Shown here: piece after piece, positions 19,438 to 28,775 of the stretch
Position numbering within the stretch: position 1 is the first letter of the stretch
Layout: every line of letters starts with the position of its first letter
NCBI GenBank assembly: GCA_958296185.1
Contig: CATQIB010000006.1
Coordinates: 1 to 64,000 of the forward strand
From: an uncultured Mesonia sp.
GTDB taxonomy: Bacteria > Bacteroidota > Bacteroidia > Flavobacteriales > Flavobacteriaceae
DNA length: 64,000 bases
Reading direction: 5' to 3'
Notes under the pieces: model-generated
What the model was told of the DNA's origin: nothing
What the model saw: the letters and a program-made list of their open reading frames with translations, nothing else
The model's database searches: none
Position numbers and translations under genes: made by a program

Positions 19438-20043
19438 ATGTACAAACAATTCATCAAACCGCTTTTCGACTTCCTTGCAGCATTAATGGGCCTACTCTTA
19501 ATAAGTCCGGTTTTTGTGGTAGTGACTTTGGCGCTGGCCATTGCCAATAGCGGAAAGCCCTTTTTCTTTCAGCGCAGGCCAGGGAAGGGAGAACGTATTT
19601 TTACCATTGTGAAGTTCAAAACCATGAACGATAAAAAAGATGCTCAGGGTCGTTTACTTCCCGATGCACAACGACTCACTGCCGTAGGGCGCTTGGTGCG
19701 TAAAACCTCTTTAGATGAAATACCGCAGCTGATTAACGTACTCAAAGGCGATATGAGTTTTGTAGGTCCGCGGCCATTATTACCCGAGTACCTGCCCCTA
19801 TATAATGAAACCCAGCGCAAGCGCCACGAGGTAAAACCCGGCATCACCGGTTGGGCGCAGGTAAACGGCAGAAATGCCATATCTTGGGAGCAGAAATTCG
19901 ATTATGATGTGTGGTATGTAAAGAATCAAAGTTGGGCAGTAGACCTAAAAATACTTCTTTTAACCGCCAAAAAGGTGGTAGTGTCAGAAGGCATCAGCCA
20001 AAAAGGTCAGGCTACAGCCGAAGCCTTTAAAGGAAACAAGTAA
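19438..20043 (+). CDS. Undecaprenyl-phosphate sugar phosphotransferase
   Basis: Initiating bacterial sugar transferase (PglC/WcaJ-type catalytic domain), about 201 residues. It has one N-terminal hydrophobic reentrant helix ([20 protein letters not shown]), then [51 protein letters not shown] and [14 protein letters not shown]. It links the first sugar-1-phosphate to the lipid carrier. ATG 19438 is chosen over the in-frame TTG 19390 because the extra residues would be translated tandem repeat. Gene is short form, without the N-terminal membrane domain of WbaP. Confidence 0.88.
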   Translation: MYKQFIKPLFDFLAALMGLLLISPVFVVVTLALAIANSGKPFFFQRRPGKGERIFTIVKFKTMNDKKDAQGRLLPDAQRLTAVGRLVRKTSLDEIPQLINVLKGDMSFVGPRPLLPEYLPLYNETQRKRHEVKPGITGWAQVNGRNAISWEQKFDYDVWYVKNQSWAVDLKILLLTAKKVVVSEGISQKGQATAEAFKGNK

Positions 20044-20115
20044 AGCGGATTGGTTGATTGGTGGCTAAGCAATTGAAAAGCAATATTGATAACATATAAG
20101 AAAATTCTACTGGGT

Positions 20116-20146
20116 TTTGATAGCATAAAATCTTTCTCTAAATTCG
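20116..20146 (+). promoter_or_regulatory. Candidate promoter for the NeuD-like gene
   Basis: TTTG (20116-20119), 19 bp, then TAAATTCG (20139-20146), one mismatch from the Bacteroidota TAnnTTTG box. The start codon at 20165 is 18 bp downstream. By pattern only. Confidence 0.45.
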
Positions 20147-20164
20147 TTTAAATTCTATTTTCAT

Positions 20165-20782
20165 TTGAAAAAAATAAGTATTTATGGGGCCAGTGGCCAC
20201 AGCAAGGTGATTTTAGATTTGCTTTATGCGCAACAGCAGGGGCAATTGGGGTATTTACTAGATGATAATACAAGCATCACTTCTCATATGGGATTTCCTG
20301 TGCATAGCCCAAGTCCCGAACGTTTAAAAGCGCATCCGCTTATTTTGGGAATCGGAGATAATGAAACCCGCAGACGATTGAGTCAGACTTTAGCAGTTGA
20401 TTATGCGGCAGCGCTTATACATCCCAGTGCCATTTGCTCTCCCAGTTGCCAAATAGGGGAAGGCACGGTAGTAATGCCCGCTGCGGTGATCAATGCCGAT
20501 ACGAAAATCGGTCGGCACGCCATCATCAATACCGCTGCGGTGATCGAACACGACTGTCGTTTAGGCGACTTTGTTCATGTTTCACCCAATGCGGCTTTGG
20601 CCGGAGGTGTTGAGGTAGGTTCTGGAACGCATATCGGTATAGGGGCGCAGGTGATACAAGGCATAAGCATCGGCAAAAACTGTCGTATTGGAGCCGGAGC
20701 CGTGATTATTAAAGACGTACCCGATGGGGTAACCCTGGTGGGCAACCCGGGCCGTATTATTAAAAAAGACCACTCCTCATGA
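20165..20782 (+). CDS. NeuD/PglD-family sugar O-acyltransferase
   Basis: 205 residues. N-terminal PglD_N Rossmann-like half (KKISIYGASGHSKVILDLL) and C-terminal left-handed beta-helix from about 90 (HPSAICSPSCQIGEGTVVMP, IINTAAVIEHDCRLGDFVHV, GTHIGIGAQVIQGISIGKNC) closing with VTLVGNPGRII. The catalytic His is in VIEHDC. TTG at 20165 is taken as start because the fold begins there and no ATG is available upstream. It acetylates a nucleotide-linked or nonulosonic sugar. The stop overlaps the next start (ATGA). Confidence 0.87.
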   Translation: MKKISIYGASGHSKVILDLLYAQQQGQLGYLLDDNTSITSHMGFPVHSPSPERLKAHPLILGIGDNETRRRLSQTLAVDYAAALIHPSAICSPSCQIGEGTVVMPAAVINADTKIGRHAIINTAAVIEHDCRLGDFVHVSPNAALAGGVEVGSGTHIGIGAQVIQGISIGKNCRIGAGAVIIKDVPDGVTLVGNPGRIIKKDHSS

Positions 20783-21021
20783 AAAACTTTTTATTTCTTT
20801 TAGTATTTCTCATCAGTGCCCTAAGTCCGAGTTTTTCGGCGGTCAGTTTACCGGCAAAAGCAGAGCGCATACAGCCTATTACCGAAGTAGTTTATATTAC
20901 CAATACCGGTAAGAAGTACCACAAAACGAGTTGTAGGTATTTAAAAAGCAGTAAGATTAAAACCACTAAGGCTGAAGCTATAGCTGCGGGCTATACAGCT
21001 TGCAAGGTTTGCAAGCCGTAA
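20779..21021 (+). CDS. Small secreted protein with His/Cys zinc-site-like motif
   Basis: 80 residues. Signal peptide-like N-terminus (MKNFLFLLVFLISALSPSFS), then a compact domain YITNTGKKYHKTSCRYLK ending GYTACKVCKP. H48, C52, C75 and C78 form a plausible metal site, and the pattern is that of small Ada-like metal-binding proteins often found as secreted or nuclease-linked domains. Overlaps the NeuD-like gene by 4 bp. Function unknown; a role in the polysaccharide locus is inferred only from position. Confidence 0.75.
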   Translation: MKNFLFLLVFLISALSPSFSAVSLPAKAERIQPITEVVYITNTGKKYHKTSCRYLKSSKIKTTKAEAIAAGYTACKVCKP

Positions 21022-21049
21022 AATTGGAGTTTTTTAATCCTTTACTTTT

Positions 21050-22290
21050 TTAGTTCCAGCTAAACCACTTCTCGATACAACCTACCTTGTCATGTCGAGT
21101 TTCGCATTTTTGGTGATAAACCAAAAATGCGAAGTATCGAGATCTCCGAAGTGTCGGGACTCCCAAAAGCTCGCACTAAGTACTAGTATTTTAAAACCTA
21201 CCTTGTCATGTCGAGTGCGATTTTATGGCGAGAGCCATAAAAACGTGTATCGAGGTGCAGTCGAAAAGTAGCGAATTTATTTTCTTTTTCAAAACCTACA
21301 TCACAACAACACATCAATAGTACTATGTCCTAATTTTCATTTTCTTTACTTGTATAAAGAAAACGAAACAAAAGAAAGTACACTTTTTCTGAGGTATTTT
21401 TCAGACAAGCTGAAAACCACTTGTATTTTGCTAAATTGGCTCCAAGGCTACTCCAATTCTTCACGCAAAACACAAGTTATACTGAAGAAAAAGATTGCAA
21501 AGCCCTGCTTTGAAACGCTATTTGAATTGGGCTGCTGGTGTATAGAATAACTTTAAAACCTGCCCTGTCATGTCGAGTGCGATTTTATGGCGTGAGCCAT
21601 AAAACGTGTATCGAGACACATTCGAAAAGTAGCGAATACTTTTATAGATTCCATTATTATTTACTACTAATCGAAAACTAAAGCTATTTATTTTTTATTC
21701 CTCTACTTTTTTCCATCGCCGAAAAAAGTAGCAAAAAAGTCTAGGCTTACGAAACTAGCGCTAAATTGTATGTTTGCAAGCTAAATTTTAGGAACTCACC
21801 CGATTTCCAATCGGTCTCAAACAGCCTAAAATTTTTAACGCTTACTGCACTGCCAATTTTACGCGCTATTTTCGATAGGCCGGGTTTGTAAAGTAGTTTT
21901 AATTTTTCTTTTTAGGGAAATAACCTACCTTGTCATGTTGAGTATCGCATTTTTGGTGATAAACCAAAAATGCGAAGTATCGAGACAAAGTCGAAAAGTA
22001 CTGCACATGTTTATAGTTGCAATTAAACTCACTTCTCGATACAACCCAGCAAGTCCAACTACGGCAAAAATGCCTGTTGGCTAAGCTGGCCCACTCGAAG
22101 TGACAGCGAAGTGTCGGGACTGCCCAATGGTCGCACTAAGTACTAGTATTTTAAAACCTGCCTTGTCATACCGAGTTTCGGATTTTTGGGCGATAGAACA
22201 AAAATGCGAAGTATCGAGGTGCAGTCGAAAAGTAGCGAATTTATTTTTTGGCTCGTTTTTGATCAATCAAAAATGAACAGAAAGAAATGC
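21050..22290. repeat. Intergenic repeat block 2
   Basis: No gene. A-type left halves start at 21088, 21204, 21566 and 22164; a full A element is at 21931-22105; B is at 21323-21535; C is at 21701-21887. A further small module with a CCGAAGTGTCGGG hairpin and a GTACTAGTATTTTAAAACC tail lies at about 21146-21200 and 22108-22160. A palindromic TTTTTGATCAATCAAAAA at about 22254-22271 closes the block; a close variant closes block 4. The remaining 150 bp to the next gene show nothing recognisable. Confidence 0.85.
21701..21887 (+). repeat. C-family element (exemplar)
   Basis: 187-bp structured repeat. A 10-bp hairpin opens it (CTACTTTTTT 21703-21712 with AAAAAAGTAG 21722-21731). A second branch pairs TAAATTTTAGG (21782-21792) with CCTAAAATTT (21825-21834) and encloses a third hairpin, CCGATT (21800-21805) with AATCGG (21809-21814). 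Outer AGCGCTAAATTG and CAATTTTACGCGCT can pair imperfectly. Other copies: 1222-1408, 35638-35824, 36239-36425, about 36839-37024, 38056-38242; a 3' piece at 28276-28315. Confidence 0.75.
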
Positions 22291-22447
22291 TAGCTTTTAG
22301 TTTGAAGCTGGATTTTGATTGGGAAGGAGGGGGATATTTTTTAGTTGTTTTAGGAATTGAAAATGTAAGCAATTGATTGCAATAGGCTAAGAAGAACAAG
22401 AAGCGATTGCGCACCAGTGGGGGGTAATTAGGGTTTTACAAATACTA

Positions 22448-25400
22448 CTACTCAAACATTCTTTTAATTTTCTGATCAAGGCCTTTATGACTAATTTTTA
22501 AAATTTCCTGCAATAAATCTGTAGAAGTTGGCTTAGCCTTGGGATAGGCGTGTTTTGTTAAAAAACTGCGTAGAGCCAAATTTAATTTTTCCTCACCTAG
22601 TAATTCACTTAACTCTACAAAAACCATGGCTCCTTTAGAGTAAGAAATAAATGCATTGTCTTTTGAAGCTTTTAAAAGAGAAAGATCTTGACTAAAGCCT
22701 TTTTCAGCATCGTATATTTGCTTATGAACCTTCAAGCGTTCCAGCATTTTATCCTTGCCGTACATTTTTTTATAGATCATCATTTCTGTATACATCGCTA
22801 AGCTTTCGGTCAGTAGCGCATAGCCTTCCCGATAATCGGGATCAATTTGGTTAGTACCCCACCAAAAATGAGCCACCTCATGACCTGCCAATTCATTTAT
22901 GACATCTTGGTTGTGACTACCAGCCAAGTTAGCATTAAAAGTCATATGTTCTGTCATAAATATAACCCCGGGATAAGCTGTTCCTGCAAAACCTTGTGTA
23001 AACGATGAAACTTCTGCAAATTGAATTGAAGAAAAAGGATATGGACCAAAATATTTAGTGCAATAATCCAATGACAGTTTCGTGTTCTCAATAAGATGAT
23101 CCACATTGTTTTCGTGCATGGGATGATATAAAACTTCAATAGAAACATCTTCATGTTGTGTTTTCTTTACCTCATAATTAGCCGAAGCAACTGCAAACCT
23201 AAAGGGTATAGCCTCCGCTTGGTACTTGAAGTAATTTCTATCGGTTCCTTTCCAATGGGATACTAACTCACCAGTACCGACAGCAATTTGATTTTTATCA
23301 GTAGAAATTTGCATGTCTAACGCAATAAAATCGTCTATACTCGTCTTTTCAGCATCAAATGGTTTCAGGATTGTGGCTGCTCCCAAAGCCTGTTGTTTTC
23401 TAATAGTCTTGTCTGAAAGTTCCTGACTTGCATCATAACCCAATTGAGGAAAAAAACGACTAATTCGCATAAAAGAACCATCTTTTAAAATAGCATTAAA
23501 AGGATTGTGGCCATTTACAGCCTGCCATTCGTAAGTCAAATTAAATGTAAGTTTTGCCGAGTCTTGGGCTTGTAATGCCTGTTTTAATGATATTTCTGAA
23601 ATAGCCCTGTCTAGTTTTATGGTCTCATTTTTATAGCTAAATACAAGGGATTGTATCTCGAAATCCTTCGGCACACTGATCAGTATAGAATCTATAGCTT
23701 CTTCGTATTGATTTACCAACCAATACGTGCCTTTTATCCGGTAAGCTTGGTCTTCAGGAAACAAATCTATTGCTGTGTCAACTTTTTTTATGGTTGGCTG
23801 CGGAAGACTTTGGTATGCTCGATAATGCTTTTCGTAAGCTACGCGCTCTGCTATTTCAGTGTCTTTATCTTTTGAAAGATAACCATCTAAAAACGAGTAG
23901 CCGCTCACAATGCCTAGACATACGCAACTAACACTAGCAACAATCATGCGATGTCTTTTGGCTTTAGTTTTTATCAAATAGTATAAAGCGAAAACAAGTC
24001 CTACAAGAGAAAATCCAAAAACCAACCTGTAAATAAACGAAATTAAATAAGCACCGTAACCTATAAAATCGCTATAAGCACCTTTGTAACCAGATAAAAA
24101 ACGAAACAACGGATTTGTAAGAATGTTTTTTGAAATAGGAGTCACCAACAATAAGAATAACAAGAGCGATATACCCAATCCTACCGATTTACTTTTGCTC
24201 AGCTTATTTATAAAAAGCAAGAGTAAGGCAAAGAGTATAAGGGGCAGCGTATTAAAAACAAACACACCAAAATACGCTTCCCAATCAATAAAAGGGTACT
24301 TAAAAATAAGCTGAAAGATGATCGCTTCCAAAAGCATTAAACCGGAAAGAAAAACGCTTAAAAATACCATGCTTATACCATGTCCTATTAGTTGCTCTTT
24401 GGAATAATAACTCGTATTTTGAATAATGGAAAATCCACTAGCATTTGCCCGCCAAAACACATCGTTGGTAAAATAAACCACAACAAGTGCGCCTATAAAA
24501 TAAAATGTTTCATTAATGGTTTTAGCCAGTAACCCAGAACTAGCGTATTGCTGGGGTAGCCTTATACCCATATCTATATCGCCATACATTTCTACACCTA
24601 CATAAAATAATAGTAAAGCAGAAACCGAAATAAGGGGAATACTTTTGTACAAATAAATAAAATCGATTTTCACAAAAGAGAATAAGGCTTTCTGCTTTGT
24701 TTTTGAAGTAAATAAAGTGGTTGCCTTTGTAATAGGAATACTTGATAACTTGGTTTTTTTGAGGCTTGTTTTGGGCTGTTTCTTTGTGGATTTTTTTTTG
24801 AAAACAGGAAGAAATGAGAATGCATTGACACCTAATCTCAAAATAAATAATGAGAGTAATATAGTACTCAGACGGTTAATCAACAGTATATTATTAAACG
24901 ATACAATATTGTGGTTTCTTTTAAAAACACTAAAATCTTTGGCGTCATAAAAATAAGCCGACAACCCAAAAACATCCGTTATGGCAGAAATTTTTTGAGC
25001 CCATAAAGACTGCGGTAACGATTGTGCCATAAATGGTGCATTTGAAAACATAAGTACAACCATATAAATGATGTACAGCATTAAACCAGCAATGGCCACC
25101 AATAGTTTATTCTGAAATTTTTCAGCAAAGAAGAATAGGACACTGCATACCAATAAACTATTTACCACGCCAAAAATCAAATAAGGATATACATAATGCC
25201 ACAGATGAAAACCTGCAAGCGCTTCATCTGTTTGCATATACAATCCGATAACATAGCCAAGCATTAAAATAAAAAAACTGAAAGCAGTAAGTATAAAAAA
25301 AGACAAAAACCGGGCTAATGCAAAGTCGCCTTTCTTTATAGGTGTAGTAAAAACAATTAAATCAAAGTGAACATCACGTTCTTTGAACAACCCAGAAAAG

Positions 25401-25612
25401 GCGAGCAGTGTAGCTATCAAGATAATAATTAAGCTCAACAAGCCAGTCATAAATCCAACAGAGTAGGGCGCATTAGTGGCGATACCCTCGCCTACATTAA
25501 TATGAAACTTAAAGCCTGTAAAAAAACCAAGCACCAGATACGCCAGCAATGCGAATTGCGTTGCTATCTGTTTCAACTCGTTGTATATATCGTTTAGTAC
25601 AATGGTTTTCAT
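22448..25612 (-). CDS. ABC-2 permease fused to M1-family metallopeptidase
   Basis: 1054 residues. Residues about 1-590 hold two blocks of hydrophobic helices like ABC-2 permeases (start TIVLNDIYNELKQIATQFA). The C-terminal part about 600-1054 is an M1 aminopeptidase-like domain with the zinc motif HEVAH at 911-915 and a following LTESLAMY glutamate. The substrate-recognition GxMEN-type segment appears as FAGTAYPGVIFM. The peptidase is predicted to face the periplasm. Such fusions occur in Bacteroidota beside an ABC ATPase, as here (4-bp overlap). Substrate unknown; peptide export with processing, or signal sensing, are guesses. Confidence 0.85.
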   Translation of the reverse strand: MKTIVLNDIYNELKQIATQFALLAYLVLGFFTGFKFHINVGEGIATNAPYSVGFMTGLLSLIIILIATLLAFSGLFKERDVHFDLIVFTTPIKKGDFALARFLSFFILTAFSFFILMLGYVIGLYMQTDEALAGFHLWHYVYPYLIFGVVNSLLVCSVLFFFAEKFQNKLLVAIAGLMLYIIYMVVLMFSNAPFMAQSLPQSLWAQKISAITDVFGLSAYFYDAKDFSVFKRNHNIVSFNNILLINRLSTILLSLFILRLGVNAFSFLPVFKKKSTKKQPKTSLKKTKLSSIPITKATTLFTSKTKQKALFSFVKIDFIYLYKSIPLISVSALLLFYVGVEMYGDIDMGIRLPQQYASSGLLAKTINETFYFIGALVVVYFTNDVFWRANASGFSIIQNTSYYSKEQLIGHGISMVFLSVFLSGLMLLEAIIFQLIFKYPFIDWEAYFGVFVFNTLPLILFALLLLFINKLSKSKSVGLGISLLLFLLLVTPISKNILTNPLFRFLSGYKGAYSDFIGYGAYLISFIYRLVFGFSLVGLVFALYYLIKTKAKRHRMIVASVSCVCLGIVSGYSFLDGYLSKDKDTEIAERVAYEKHYRAYQSLPQPTIKKVDTAIDLFPEDQAYRIKGTYWLVNQYEEAIDSILISVPKDFEIQSLVFSYKNETIKLDRAISEISLKQALQAQDSAKLTFNLTYEWQAVNGHNPFNAILKDGSFMRISRFFPQLGYDASQELSDKTIRKQQALGAATILKPFDAEKTSIDDFIALDMQISTDKNQIAVGTGELVSHWKGTDRNYFKYQAEAIPFRFAVASANYEVKKTQHEDVSIEVLYHPMHENNVDHLIENTKLSLDYCTKYFGPYPFSSIQFAEVSSFTQGFAGTAYPGVIFMTEHMTFNANLAGSHNQDVINELAGHEVAHFWWGTNQIDPDYREGYALLTESLAMYTEMMIYKKMYGKDKMLERLKVHKQIYDAEKGFSQDLSLLKASKDNAFISYSKGAMVFVELSELLGEEKLNLALRSFLTKHAYPKAKPTSTDLLQEILKISHKGLDQKIKRMFE

Positions 25613-26481
25613 TTTGTGCTATTTAAATAAGTAAAATAGGCGTCTTCTAAATTGGGTGTTTCCGGTTTAAACCCAGTTGGACAAACATCAGCATACACGG
25701 TTACATGCATTAGCCTTTCAATATATTGCTTACTGATTATGTTGTGTTTTGACTCAAGTTGAGGCAGTTCGTCTTTGGTCGTGGCTTTTACCCATATTTT
25801 ACCTTGCAATGCTTCTACAAACTGATTTGGGCTACCCTTTGCTAAAATGCTCCCTTGTTTTATAATCGCCATATCCGAACAAAGATTTCGCACATCTTCT
25901 ACCAAGTGGGTAGATAATATAATGATAATATCTTCACCTATTTCGCTCAATAAAGCATTAAATCTATTGCGTTCTTCAGGATCTAAACCTGCTGTGGGTT
26001 CGTCTACAATAATAATTTTAGGTTCTCCTAATAGAGCCTGAACCACACCAAAACGTTGTTTCATACCGCCAGAGAACTTTTCTACCGCTCTGTTTTTAGC
26101 GTCTGTTAAATTTACTTTATCCAGTAAATACATAATTTGGTTATGACGTTCTTTACTGTTATAAATACCCTTCAATTTAGCTAAATGCTGCAATAAATTA
26201 TATGCTGAAACTTTTGGATAAACACCAAAATACTGCGGTAGAAAGCCTAACCGTTTTTGTATTTCTATTGGTCTTTTTACAATATTGCTCCCGTTAAAGA
26301 AAATCTTTCCTTCAGTTGGTTTTTGTAAACCTACAATGGTTTTCATAAGCGAAGATTTTCCTGCACCATTAGGTCCAAGTAAGCCAAAAACACCATTTGT
26401 AATTTCTAGATTTATAGCATTAAGGGCTTGGTATCCATTGTTGTATACAAGAGATACATCCTTTATTTTCAATGTATTCAT
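25609..26481 (-). CDS. ABC transporter ATP-binding protein
   Basis: 290 residues, complete ABC ATPase: Walker A GPNGAGKS (36-43), Q-loop LPQYFGV, signature FSGGMKQR (136-143), Walker B IIIVDEP (156-162), D-loop GLDP and switch His in STH (190-192). A C-terminal extension of about 70 residues (WVKATTKDELPQLESKHNI) is common in the NatA/CcmA-like group. Energises the adjoining permease/peptidase. Third gene of the - strand operon. Confidence 0.93.
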   Translation of the reverse strand: MNTLKIKDVSLVYNNGYQALNAINLEITNGVFGLLGPNGAGKSSLMKTIVGLQKPTEGKIFFNGSNIVKRPIEIQKRLGFLPQYFGVYPKVSAYNLLQHLAKLKGIYNSKERHNQIMYLLDKVNLTDAKNRAVEKFSGGMKQRFGVVQALLGEPKIIIVDEPTAGLDPEERNRFNALLSEIGEDIIIILSTHLVEDVRNLCSDMAIIKQGSILAKGSPNQFVEALQGKIWVKATTKDELPQLESKHNIISKQYIERLMHVTVYADVCPTGFKPETPNLEDAYFTYLNSTK

Positions 26482-26501
26482 AAGTTTATATTTAAGAAAA
26501 G

Positions 26502-26705
26502 CTAGTCTACATAGTCTATGATATCACCAGGTTTACAATCCAAGGCTTTGCATATTTTTTCTAAAGTTTCAAAGCGGATGCCTTTGGCTTTCCCATTTTT
26601 TAGTATGGATAAATTTGCCGCTGTAATGCCAATTTCCTTAACTAAATCCTTGCTTTTCATTTTACGTTTGGCCAGCATCACGTCTATATTTATTATAATG
26701 GGCAT
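26502..26705 (-). CDS. XRE-family (YozG-like) transcriptional regulator
   Basis: 67-residue Cro/C1-type helix-turn-helix protein: MLAKRKMKSKDLVKEIGITA, NLSILKNGKAKGIRFETLEK and ICKALDCKPGDIIDYVD. It is the usual partner of DUF2975 proteins and starts 3 bp after that gene. Probably binds the inverted repeat at 27237-27274 and controls its own operon. Confidence 0.92.
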   Translation of the reverse strand: MPIIINIDVMLAKRKMKSKDLVKEIGITAANLSILKNGKAKGIRFETLEKICKALDCKPGDIIDYVD

Positions 26706-26708
26706 AAT

Positions 26709-27218
26709 TTAGATATATAGGTCTTGTTCGTTTTGTAAATTCAATCCTTGGTTAAATATTTCAGACATAAAAAACACAAAGATGCCAAGTACAAAGTGTA
26801 AGATTATTATAATAGACAATTCACTATCAATGGACATAAAAAATGAGGTGAATATTGCCAGCATAGTGGGTAAAATTATATTAACCAGATAGAAACGTCG
26901 CAGGTGTGCAATGTTTACGCCGGTAAATAACTTGTCCTGATGAAAAACCATAAAGACCTGAGATAGCAACCAAAAAAACAAAGCATAGGCGAAAACAGGA
27001 ATCAGAAATGCAAAGATTAAATAGGTTGTATTGCTATCTAAAATTAGAAATGGTTGCTCTATAAAAGGATATGTGATTATTGTTTGCTTGTCTTTTATTT
27101 GGAGGTGTGTATGGGTAACCCAGCTAAATAACCCGTAAATTCCAATAATTAAATACAAGCCACCTAATATTCTTGAGATGTAGAATAATATTTTAGAGAT
27201 AATAATTGATTTGCGCAT
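26709..27218 (-). CDS. DUF2975 membrane protein
   Basis: 169 residues with four predicted transmembrane segments (ILFYISRILGGLYLIIGIYG; YLIFAFLIPVFAYALFFWLL; VNIILPTMLAIFTSFFM; ILHFVLGIFVFFM). Between helices 2 and 3 is VFHQDKLFTGVNIAHLRRF, typical of DUF2975. Function unknown; family members pair with a small XRE regulator, as seen directly downstream. First gene of the operon; start ATG at 27218 is about 18 bp from the predicted transcription start. Confidence 0.88.
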   Translation of the reverse strand: MRKSIIISKILFYISRILGGLYLIIGIYGLFSWVTHTHLQIKDKQTIITYPFIEQPFLILDSNTTYLIFAFLIPVFAYALFFWLLSQVFMVFHQDKLFTGVNIAHLRRFYLVNIILPTMLAIFTSFFMSIDSELSIIIILHFVLGIFVFFMSEIFNQGLNLQNEQDLYI

Positions 27219-27236
27219 GTGATAAGGTATAATTTG

Positions 27237-27274
27237 TTATTGCAAATATATATTAAATTATTGTTTTGCAATAA
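27237..27274 (-). promoter_or_regulatory. Promoter overlapped by a perfect inverted repeat (operator)
   Basis: On the - strand a TTG (27271-27269) is followed after 18 bp by TATATTTG (27250-27243), an exact TAnnTTTG box. A perfect 10-bp inverted repeat, TTATTGCAAA at 27237-27246 and TTTGCAATAA at 27265-27274, places one half-site on each promoter element. The upstream element and the -7 box would both be blocked by a bound dimer. The likely ligand is the operon's own XRE protein. Confidence 0.65.
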
Positions 27275-27640
27275 AAAATTATCAATTTAGGTGATATTTT
27301 GTAATAACTATGCTCAGGTGCAGAATGTGAATTGAACAGGTTGAATCTTGGTTTGTGTCCAACATTTTTGAGGCCGATTTGCTCGTAAATCCCGCTTCCC
27401 CCGCTCCCTAAGGATTGCAGCCTGAGGTTTTAGCAGCCTATGGTTATCTCTCACTTAGCAGATGGATAAATAAATACTATTTTTAAAATAGGAGCCGCAA
27501 TTTCAAGTTTTATTTTTCAGTAAGTCTTTAAATGGTGAACTTCGGTTTTATACTTGGTTTGTGAATCGAAGATTTGAGCAATTGATTGAAATAGGGTAAG
27601 GGGAATGCGATGCAATCGCGCACCAGCGGCGTTTAAAACC
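27275..27640. other. Intergenic stretch without a recognisable gene
   Basis: AT-rich leader region beyond the operator, then unique sequence up to the first repeat of block 3. No open frame with a family match and no hairpin terminator was seen. Around 27548-27628 the phrase GCGATGCAATCGCGCACCAG echoes 22390-22420 (AAGCGATTGCGCACCAG), so a short shared module precedes both blocks. Confidence 0.5.
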
Positions 27641-28600
27641 TGCCTTGTCATGTCGAGTTTCGGATTTTTGGTGGTAAACCAAAAATGTGAAGTATCGAGG
27701 TAAAGTCGAAAAGTAGCGAATATCTTTACAATTCCCATTAAACCACTTCTCGATACAACCCAGCGAGTCCAACTACGGCATAAATGCCTGTTGGCTAAGC
27801 TGCGTCACTCGAAGTGACAGCGAATACTCGAGACTCTCAAAAGATCGCACTAGGTACGTAGTAGTTTAATACCTGCCTTGTCACACCGAGTGGGGGTTTT
27901 TGCCGATAGGCAAATACCCTTGTATCGAGGTGCAGTCGAAAAGTAGCGAATTTATTTTCTTTTTCAAAACCTACATCACAACAACCCATCAATAGTACTA
28001 TGTCCTAATTTTCATTTTCTTTACGGTGTATTCCTCTCGCTGCGCTCGTCGGATACAGGAGAAAACGAAACAAAAGAAAGTACACTTTTTCTGAGGTATT
28101 TTTCAGCTTTGCTGAAAACCACTTGTTTTTCGCTAAATTGGCTCCAAGGCTTCGCCAATTCTTCACGCAAAACACAAGTTATACTGAAGAAAAAGATTGC
28201 AAAGCCCTGCTTTGAATCGCTTTTTGATGTGGGCTGCCGGATATTGTTATTTCTATATTCAGATCAATATAATTAGCACTGCCAATTTTACGCGCTATTT
28301 TCGATAGGCCGGTTTGAAAAGTAGTTATAATTACTCCTTTTGTAAAATAACCTACCTTGTCATGTCGAGTTTCGGATTTTTGGTGGTAAACCAAAAATGC
28401 GAAGTATCGAGACACAGTCGAAAAGTAGCGAATACTTTTTTAGTTTTAATTCATTCACTTCTCGATACAACCCAGCAAGTCCAACTACGGCATTAAAAAT
28501 GCCTGTTGGCTAGGCTGGCCCACTCGAAGGGATCCCGAAGTGTCGGGACTCCCTAAAGGTCGCACTAAATACTAGTATTTTAAAACACGCCTTGCCAGTA
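27641..28600. repeat. Intergenic repeat block 3
   Basis: Full A elements at 27646-27819 and 28358-28532 (the latter with an altered right end); A left half from 27879; B variant at 27998-28237 with an enlarged arm; C 3' fragment at 28276-28315; a CCGAAGTGTCGGG hairpin module at about 28536-28585. No gene. The block separates two divergently organised transcription units. Confidence 0.85.
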
Positions 28601-28706
28601 AGTAACTATCCTCTAGCCACATCATTTCCAATATTAAATACCAATGCTACGACCGCGCTCCATTGCGCAATAGACTAAATAAAAATGTAAAAAAATAAAA
28701 AAGTGC

Positions 28707-28738
28707 TTGGTTAGAATCATTATAAATAATTAGTTTTG
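28707..28738 (+). promoter_or_regulatory. Promoter of the iron-acquisition-type operon
   Basis: TTG (28707-28709), 21 bp, TAGTTTTG (28731-28738), an exact match to the Bacteroidota TAnnTTTG box. ATG of the first gene is 37 bp downstream. Confidence 0.6.
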
Positions 28739-28775
28739 CTATTTTAAATGAATCTAAATAAAACATAAAATACCC

